Assembly: GCA_001931905.2 (NCBI GenBank)
Contig: MSJI02000494.1
Location: 1-15,143 of the forward strand
From: Cladosporium sp. IMV 00045
Lineage: Eukaryota > Ascomycota > Dothideomycetes > Cladosporiales > Cladosporiaceae
Reading direction: 5' to 3'
DNA: 15,143 bases
The translations under genes were made by a program, and so were the position numbers. Under the pieces are notes generated by a model, which was not told the origin of the DNA, ran no database searches, and saw only the letters and a list, made by a program, of their open reading frames with translations. This document shows, in pieces, positions 9,644 through 15,143 of the stretch (its first letter is position 1; each line of letters opens with the position of its first letter).

Positions 9644-9698
9644 TAGGGTTAGGGTTGTGACGGGCAGCAGGGAAGGCGGCTGAGGAGGGTTAGGGTTA
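9644..9698. promoter_or_regulatory. Pair of interstitial telomere-repeat boxes (TTAGGG)
   Basis: TAGGGTTAGGGTT at 9644-9656 and GGGTTAGGGTTA at 9687-9698 are each two units of the fungal telomere repeat, in the same orientation, about 43 bp apart start to start. Short TTAGGG boxes in promoters are bound by Tbf1-type or other Myb-domain factors in yeasts. Here they sit 233-287 bp upstream of CPR6. Confidence 0.55.
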
Positions 9699-10019
9699 TA
9701 TCCAAACATGAACGACTGTTGTGCTTGAGAGAGAGAGAAGTGGAGATGATCAGAAGTCAAACTGGGCCACATGACTTCATCCACGCGATCTGCATCACAT
9801 CGTCTGCAGGGCCCCGCCAAAAAAAATGATGACCAGGCCAGACCCGACTTGCTCCTCATTGCTGGCTGCTGCCCAAGAAAACAGGCTCAGTTAGTGGTCA
9901 GCATGTGACTGTGAGAAGAGGTGGTAATCCCTCTGCCTGCCTGCATCTAAACTCCGTCACGCCCGCACACCGCTCGCTTATTTCCAAGATTTGTCTATTG
10001 TCCCTCTTCTATTGTTCTG

Positions 10020-10054
10020 TTCTTCTCCTTCTCTCCTCTTCTTTCTCCCTTCCC
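10020..10054 (+). promoter_or_regulatory. Uninterrupted pyrimidine tract upstream of IFRD
   Basis: A 35-base run of only C and T on the IFRD sense strand. CT-rich tracts of this kind often lie just upstream of transcription starts in ascomycete promoters. The start site itself cannot be located from sequence. Confidence 0.4.
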
Positions 10055-10117
10055 AACCAACTCTCTCTGCATCACTACCCAACCCTTCTCAACTCAACGT
10101 GGTCGCCCCGTCCGTCC

Positions 10118-10177
10118 ATGTTTCCATACAGCATCTACCTTTGCCACAACGACAGATCACACATCCCAATACAGTGA
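10118..10177 (+). other. Possible 19-codon upstream ORF in the IFRD leader
   Basis: An ATG at 10118 opens a 19-codon frame ending at TGA 10175-10177, 121 bases before the IFRD start. It is relevant only if transcription begins before 10118, which the CT-rich tract suggests. Conservation is unknown. Confidence 0.3.
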
Positions 10178-10298
10178 TCTTCACACGCCACATCGATCAG
10201 CAAACGACATCTACTCAGAGCCTAAACTCGTACCTAGCAAACGGGCAACTCGCCCAGCGACATCTCCGGTCTAACATCACCTAGACCTCACTTCCAAC

Positions 10299-11633
10299 AT
10301 GCACGACTTACGCAAACAAGTCCTGCTCGAGAGCAAGAAGACCACTTCTCGCAAGGCCGCCTCGAGAGCCCACACTCCATCCGGCAGCAAGCCTACCTCT
10401 CCTACCCACTCTCGAGGTGGCTCCGCCGCTCCCTCTCGAAATGCCTCAGACGACGAGAGCGAGGCGAGTGAGTGGGGAAGCAACAGCATCGACGAGCTTC
10501 TCTCTGAAGGCGCCGACGACACTCCTGTGGACGCCTTGACTGCCGACCTTCACCTTCGCATCGAGCAGATCCTCGACAAGAAGCGCAGCTCCACCGATGG
10601 AAGAGAATTGACGCTCAACGCCTTCACTTCCGACTTGACCAGACTGTATTCCAAGCCCGAAATCCAGTCCAGAATGAGCGACCTGCTCCCCGCAGTCCTC
10701 AAGGGTGTCAAGAGCGGTCAATCCGAGCGTGAAATCGCTCTCAGTCTGAAAGCCATCGCTCTCATGATCATCACTCTCCCAAGCGACACCATCTACGACG
10801 CAGTCGCCAACCCGATCAAGTCTGCCATCTCAGACTCCCAACACCCCACCGTCAAAGTCGCAGCCATCCACGCCATGAGCATCGCCACCTTCTACGGAGG
10901 CGCCAGCCTCGAAGAGACGGAAGAAATCATGGACTTCTTCCTGGAGATCGTCTCCTCCGACGGCGCCAGCATCGACGAGCCCGACAACGCCGACATCGTC
11001 ACCGCCGCCATCGAAGAATGGGGCTTCCTCGCCACCCAGCTGGACGACATGGAAGACGCCACCGAGCCCGCGATGGAGACCTTCGTCGACCAGCTCGAGA
11101 GCAGCGAGTCGCGCGTGCAAATCGCCGCGGGCGAGACCATCGCCCTGCTCTTCGAGAAATCCTACACCGAAGCCGAATCCGACGACGAGTCCGCCGACGA
11201 AGAAGAGCAGGAGGAAATGCGCCGCGCCGGCGGCGACCGCATGATCAAGCGCTACACCGTCTACCGACAACAGCACAATCTGACCCGTCAGCTGGAAGAG
11301 CTGACCCGCGCCTCTTCCAAGCGCGTGAGCAAGAAGGACCGCAAGGCGCTGCACACTGCTTTTCAAGATGTGCTGCGCACGGTGGAGAAGCCCACGCGCG
11401 GCCCGCGCTACTCGACGGCTTTGGACGAGGATGGGCGTGAGTACGGGTCGCGCATGCGCGTGTCCGTCCACGGCGGTGCCAAGATGCTCGTCGACAAGTG
11501 GTGGAAGCTGGCGAGGTTGAATGGGCTGAAGCGCCTGTTGCAGGGAGGATTCTTGACGCACTATGAGAGGAACGAGGTCGTTTTCGACTCGTTGCCGGTG
11601 ATTCTCGAGGACGATGATGACGAGTACGATTGA
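10299..11633 (+). CDS. IFRD: Interferon-related developmental regulator (IFRD) family protein
   Basis: A 444-residue single-exon protein of the IFRD family. Residues 1-68 are Ser/Thr-rich, basic and then acidic (SDDESEASEWGSNSIDELL), probably disordered. From about 75 to 280 it is an ARM/HEAT-like helical repeat domain typical of IFRD (LHLRIEQILDKKRSS, SLKAIALMIITLP, VKVAAIHAMSIATFYGG, ETIALLFE). An acidic loop follows (about 290-305). The conserved C-terminal part comprises IKRYTVYRQQHNLTRQL, KKDRKALHTAFQDVLRTVE and WWKLARLNGLKRLLQGGFLTHYERN, then an Asp/Glu tail. Mammalian IFRD2 binds inactive 80S ribosomes and mammalian IFRD1 also has ribosome and transcription roles; a ribosome-associated or regulatory role here is inference. 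The start is the first in-frame ATG of the family N-terminus (MHDLRKQVLLESKK), in context CCAACATGC. It diverges from CPR6 and converges on SLY1. Confidence 0.92.
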   Translation: MHDLRKQVLLESKKTTSRKAASRAHTPSGSKPTSPTHSRGGSAAPSRNASDDESEASEWGSNSIDELLSEGADDTPVDALTADLHLRIEQILDKKRSSTDGRELTLNAFTSDLTRLYSKPEIQSRMSDLLPAVLKGVKSGQSEREIALSLKAIALMIITLPSDTIYDAVANPIKSAISDSQHPTVKVAAIHAMSIATFYGGASLEETEEIMDFFLEIVSSDGASIDEPDNADIVTAAIEEWGFLATQLDDMEDATEPAMETFVDQLESSESRVQIAAGETIALLFEKSYTEAESDDESADEEEQEEMRRAGGDRMIKRYTVYRQQHNLTRQLEELTRASSKRVSKKDRKALHTAFQDVLRTVEKPTRGPRYSTALDEDGREYGSRMRVSVHGGAKMLVDKWWKLARLNGLKRLLQGGFLTHYERNEVVFDSLPVILEDDDDEYD

Positions 11634-11644
11634 GCGGGGAGGAG

Positions 11645-11710
11645 GTGAGTCGATTATGAGCTATTCGATTGTCATGCTGGATCTTGCTCCTTTCTCGGTC
11701 TCCATTTCAG
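11645..11710 (+). other. Candidate 3' UTR intron of the IFRD gene (66 bp)
   Basis: Eleven bases after the stop, a GTGAGT donor (GGAG|GTGAGT) is followed 66 bp later by a pyrimidine-rich TCCATTTCAG acceptor. The length fits the introns in this window. No clear CTAAC or CTGAC branch point is seen, so it is tentative. It would not change the protein. Confidence 0.45.
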
Positions 11711-12264
11711 GCGAAGTCGATACACCACCAAAAACCACACAGATCTCTTCACACGAAGAGCCGAGTTTTCAAATCGTGCATCATGTGCTGTCTAGGTGGA
11801 TACCTTACCATCAGGGTTCTTTTCCTCCGATTTTCTCCATCTCCAATCCTTCGATTAGGTAGTCCATAAATGAAAACACGACAAGACAAATGAATCCAGA
11901 AATCCCAGCTTCTCCCAGTCTAGCTCTTCCTTGCCTACCCTGTATCGAATCATGCATACCCAGTGATCCTCAGCGTCACTAGCGAGAAGAGAAAGAAGAG
12001 ATCCACGTACGTTGCCCGAGAGCATCAAAGGCAGGAAAGGACATGGGAAAAGATTCGATTTGGATATGTAGAAACACCGCACTCTCGTTCGTTCTTTATA
12101 ATGTCAAACTTGGATGCCTTGTTCTTTTCTTTTTTTCCGATCCTTTTTGCAATGCAGAGAAAACCTTCATTCCTTCCCTCCCATGCCCGAACGAAGCCAT
12201 TGTAAGCGCCAGAAAACACAAAACTCTCAACAGACAGGCGAACCCAACATGTGTAGCCTCTACC
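11711..12264. other. Convergent intergenic region, IFRD and SLY1 3' ends
   Basis: Holds the 3' UTRs of the two convergent genes, with T-rich stretches (for example 12120-12150). Short open frames on either strand show no recognisable protein. No structured RNA or repeat was recognised. Confidence 0.65.
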
Positions 12265-14606
12265 CTACCCGCTCTCCCTCCCCAGCCGCCCAAGCACCTC
12301 CAGAAAGCTCCCCGCATTCATCAGTTCCGTAGAGCCATACACGATCTTCTTCCCGCCCACCCCACCACCAGCCTGCGCCCCACTCACACCCGCACCAGCA
12401 CCCCCCGCCCCAGCCCCAGCAGCGCTAGACCTCCTCGCCCACTCCTGCAAATTGCCGTACTCGTCCATACTCCCGCCGCCGACGGTGAAAACAATCGCGT
12501 CGCTGAACCCCTGCCTCCTCTGTCCGAAACTCGCCTCAATACCCCTCGCAGCACCATCACCAGCTCCAGTGCCAGAAGCGTTGCGGCTCGAAGCCGGCAT
12601 GGTGCCGCGGGCGTTCGCGCTGCGTGGGTCGAAGTACAGAAAGCCTTCGGTCTTCTGCAGGGCGGACGTGCTCGCGTTCTGCGGGTCCATGAGGCTCTCG
12701 GTGATCTTGGTGAGGGTCAGGTCCTTGTTGGCGGGGAGGAAGTTTTTCACGCCGCTGATGAGGTTTTCGAAGTTGGCGCCCAGACCGGCGGATTGGAAGC
12801 GGTCTGTCAGGCGGGACGAGATGCTGCTGAAGCCGCGGAAGAGGTCGGAGGATTGAGAGGTGGGTTGCGCTTGGGTTGGGGCCGAGGAGAGCATGGTTTT
12901 GCGGGTTAGTTCGCGGACGCTGGAGGGAGTTAGTTAGTCTTTGTTTGGATTGGTTGAAGGCTGGGTGGGGAGGGGGGGCAAGGCTTACCGTCTGATGTAG
13001 GTTAAGGGAAGAGTGTCGACGCCGGTGCTGCGGAGGGCTTCTTCGAAGCGCTCGATGTCGGGGCGTGTGACTTCTTGCTCGGTGCTGAGGAACCAGATGA
13101 TGAAAATGCGGAGTTTGTCGGCGGGCTCCTTGCCTTTGTCGCCATCCTTGATCAGCTCGAGCATTTGCGCTTTGGTCTGCTTTTTGATGTCTTCTTCGAG
13201 TTGGAAGAAGTTGTCGAGCTGTCTGTCTTTGATGCCTTTCAAGAGGGAGGTGGCGATGTTCATGTGCATGTCCAGCAGGGCTTTGCGCTCTCTCAGCTCG
13301 GGAAGGAGGGTGATTGCCGCTTTCAGGTGCTGCGCGGATTGACTGGAGTCATTTTGCAAGTCTTCAATCGAGTTGGCGCCGGTCTTCTTCGTGAGCTCGG
13401 CGGCATCGTCTCGGTATCTTGTAAGCTCGGTGTCGATGTCTTCAGCGACTTGAGGAAAAGGCACTCCGGCGTTCTTGTTCCAGAAGAAATCGTTCTGCGT
13501 GAGGTCGTAGCTGCGTTTGGTCGTTCCCTTGGACTCGTCGGCGTCGTCTACAGGTGTCTCCACCGTGATGCGGTTAAGGTTCATGCTCAGAACGTCGTGG
13601 ATGAGCGACTGATATGTCCAAGAATGTGAGAGCATGGGGACGAGGTCGACGTTGCGGTCAACGATGATCAAGACTGGTCGTGAGACGGCTCCGCCAGCGG
13701 TGGACTTGCCGGAGAAGAGGTTGTCTTTCGCAGTGAGAATGTGGTCCCTCAGCTTGCGATCGAGCTTCGCGGCAATCATCTCAGCAGCGCCACCCTTAGG
13801 ACAGCGGATGATGGGAACGGTACCCATTGTCACAGCGACGCTAAACAATCCAGACACGATCCTGTCGATGTTCTCATCGATAGACTCATCACTTGTCTGT
13901 GCGCTGTTCATCGTCCAGTAAGAGTCCTGTCCCATACCCAGACTGAAGAGGTTCGGTTCGCTCACGATGAAGTTGAGATACTGGTCATAGACTTGTCCAA
14001 TGCTTTCGGCTGTTCCTGCTTCTGCTGTTTGCGACGCAAAATCCTCAAGTAGGGGTCGAGGTATCGAAGTCAAGAAGTTGATGTATGCGGGTGAGTAGAG
14101 ACCATTCTTGAGATCCTGTGTAATGAGCTCCAGATTGGAAGCCGTCGGTTCGACCAGATATAAAACGGGGACATCGCCTATGGCATGTCGCCTTTGTTTG
14201 ATGTTTCTGACGTGGACTGTCAGCCATTGCTGCTGCTCCTGTCTCAGCATCTCCATGCCGCTGAAATGTCCTGAACCAAACCTACAGGTGTATTGTCACT
14301 CCCCAAGCGCGCAGGTCGTTGACGCGCAACACACTGCTAATGACATCCCGGCCGAGGTCGTCGAAGACCAACACCTTCCATATGGGCTCGCCCTCGGAAT
14401 TGAGAATGGGAGCGGATTGAGGGATCAGACCATTGGCGGCGGTCGACTCATGGTGCAGTTCGGATTCTTGCGGGACGTGGTTCAAGTTGAGGATGCGCTG
14501 AATGGAGGCTATGGTGTATCTGTTAGCATTGCTTGCTACATCAGGCACCTATCACCCCATACTGACCTACTTGACGGTCGCGAAGAGTATTTGACGAGGT
14601 GGTCAT
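12265..14606 (-). CDS. SLY1: SLY1, Sec1/Munc18-family ER-Golgi fusion factor
   Basis: Sly1 binds the syntaxin Sed5 and guides SNARE assembly for ER-Golgi vesicle fusion. Exons on the minus strand are 14606-14567, 14508-14286, 14206-12989 and 12919-12265; together they encode 711 residues with consistent phases and a TGA stop-free frame to 12265. Family signatures are continuous across every junction: [16 protein letters not shown] (about 8-22), [32 protein letters not shown] (about 57-88), [21 protein letters not shown] (89-109), [24 protein letters not shown] (264-287), [13 protein letters not shown] (491-503) and the C-terminal [21 protein letters not shown] low-complexity Ala/Gly stretch at about 659-683 (AAGAGAGGAGAG) sits just before the last conserved strand. 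The ATG at 14606 has a good context (ACCATGA) and gives the family's short N-terminus. Assignment is very secure; exon edges are inferred from splice signals and family fit. Confidence 0.96.
12920..12988 (-). other. SLY1 intron 3 (69 bp)
   Basis: Donor GTAAGC, two overlapping CTAAC branch sites (12937-12933 and 12933-12929) and acceptor CCAG on the minus strand. Phase 2; it splits an Arg codon (residue 494) and joins TYIRR to VRELTRKTM. Confidence 0.94.
14207..14285 (-). other. SLY1 intron 2 (79 bp)
   Basis: Donor GTAGGT, branch CTGAC at 14223-14219 and acceptor GTCAG. Phase 2; it restores Leu88 and joins WGVTIHL to NIKQRRHA. The unspliced frame starting at 14256 ([14 protein letters not shown]) is intron sequence, not the true N-terminus of exon 3. 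Confidence 0.93.
14509..14566 (-). other. SLY1 intron 1 (58 bp)
   Basis: Donor GTCAGT, preceded by GTAG; branch CTAAC at 14526-14522; acceptor CATAG. Phase 1; it joins RDRQV to [10 protein letters not shown]. An alternative GTAGGT donor four bases upstream would break the reading frame. Confidence 0.92.
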
Positions 14607-14746
14607 GGTTGGCGGGTGATCGATTGACAGGCAACAAATCGCCTATCTTATGCCACCGGTCGTGTGTAAAACCAAATAATTATTCAAGTGGACGGCGGGC
14701 TCTGTCTGCCTTTCTATTCGCCCTCCCAAGCAACAGGTGTTGATGT

Positions 14747-14766
14747 CTGGCTGGCTGGCTGGCTGG
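14747..14766. repeat. (CTGG)5 microsatellite
   Basis: Five perfect CTGG units in the SLY1 upstream region, about 140-160 bp from the start codon. Confidence 0.9.
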
Positions 14767-15076
14767 CCGCTGCTGTTGTATGCTGTCATCCTCCGCTCGC
14801 TATGCCAAGCCGGGATCAGCCGCCCGCGTCGCGCTTGTTGCAGTCGCCGTCAAAGAGACCTTCTCTTCTCCCTCGCCACTCTCCCCCGTCATCACCTTTC
14901 CATCACCACACCACAATAACATCCCCCCAATTCCCCCTTCATCACCACCACGCGTGTGCCATCACCGGCCACTCGTACTCATCTCTTTCCGTGTGCTATC
15001 TGTTGATTCTCGGACCGCAGTGGGCGGAGGCGCTGAACACACCCCCAGGAAGTGACCATTTGAGTTGTAGCAGACC

Positions 15077-15094
15077 ACGCGCGCGCGCGCACAC
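15077..15094. repeat. Alternating CG/CA tract
   Basis: Eighteen bases of strict purine-pyrimidine alternation, (CG)6 flanked by AC/CACAC. Such tracts are prone to left-handed (Z) DNA. Confidence 0.85.
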
Positions 15095-15143
15095 CATCAA
15101 CTGCACAGGCGGACAGACGTAGATTGCGCCCGGCGCTCTCTTC

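Larger units (their letters stand above)
9412..10298. promoter_or_regulatory. Divergent promoter region between CPR6 and the IFRD gene
   Basis: An 887-bp bidirectional region. The CPR6 side holds an (AAGC)4 run at 9450-9465, a heat-shock-like site near 9552 and telomere-like boxes at 9644-9698. The IFRD side holds a long CT-rich tract and a short upstream ORF. The longer open frames here (for example minus 9859-9188 and plus 9905-10284) have no recognisable protein character. Confidence 0.75.
14607..15143. promoter_or_regulatory. Upstream region of SLY1 to the window end
   Basis: Promoter and leader of SLY1 on the left. Further right it contains simple repeats and a C/T-rich stretch (14860-14960). 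Plus-strand open frames of 60-144 codons here are low in complexity and match nothing I recognise; the next gene probably begins beyond 15143. Confidence 0.5.

Noticed and set aside
9188..9859. 223-codon minus-strand ORF overlapping the CPR6 start
   Set aside because: Crosses the promoter and runs out of frame into CPR6; not a protein-like sequence.
10830..11561. 243-codon minus-strand ORF
   Set aside because: Antisense to the IFRD coding sequence; Gly/Val/Leu-rich shadow of GC-rich codons.
12043..12909. 288-codon plus-strand ORF
   Set aside because: Antisense to SLY1 exon 4, which matches the Sec1/Munc18 family.
14108..14743. 211-codon plus-strand ORF
   Set aside because: Antisense across the first three SLY1 exons and introns, whose spliced frame fits the family exactly.
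1..15143. Search for a gene cluster, defence system or mobile element
   Set aside because: The genes are mostly unrelated conserved eukaryotic housekeeping genes with normal spacing. No transposase, reverse transcriptase, terminal repeats or biosynthetic core enzyme is present.

Overview
This is a stretch of nuclear DNA from a filamentous ascomycete (Pezizomycotina), possibly a dothideomycete; the species cannot be told. The protein families are eukaryotic, introns are short (58-79 bp) with GTRNGT-like donors and CTAAC/CTGAC branch points, coding DNA is GC-rich, and intergenic gaps are 0.5-0.9 kb. No transposon, CRISPR array, rRNA or tRNA was seen, and nothing looks horizontally acquired.

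Layout from left to right: the 3' two thirds of SPT6 (+, enters from the left edge, two introns, ends at 2957); a MOT1-family molybdate transporter (-, 3685-5028, intronless); an unrecognised, disordered, repeat-bearing protein (-, 5823-7576, one clear intron and one unresolved frame break near its N-terminus); a Cpr6/Cyp40-type cyclophilin with TPR repeats (-, 8293-9411, intronless); an IFRD-family protein (+, 10299-11633, with a candidate intron just past the stop); and SLY1 (-, 12265-14606, four exons reconstructed to a 711-residue protein). SPT6/MOT1 and IFRD/SLY1 are convergent pairs. The cyclophilin and IFRD genes diverge from a shared 0.89-kb promoter region.

The genes do not form a pathway. 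They are mostly housekeeping: transcription elongation on chromatin (Spt6), molybdate uptake for molybdenum cofactor, Hsp90 co-chaperone folding (Cpr6), a ribosome-linked regulator (IFRD) and ER-Golgi SNARE fusion (Sly1). The most novel item is the uncharacterised protein at 5823-7576, with an 18-19-residue TP-centred repeat and several CDK-like sites. The most suggestive regulatory signals are a heat-shock-element-like site and two telomere-repeat boxes upstream of the cyclophilin gene. No new multi-gene system was found.
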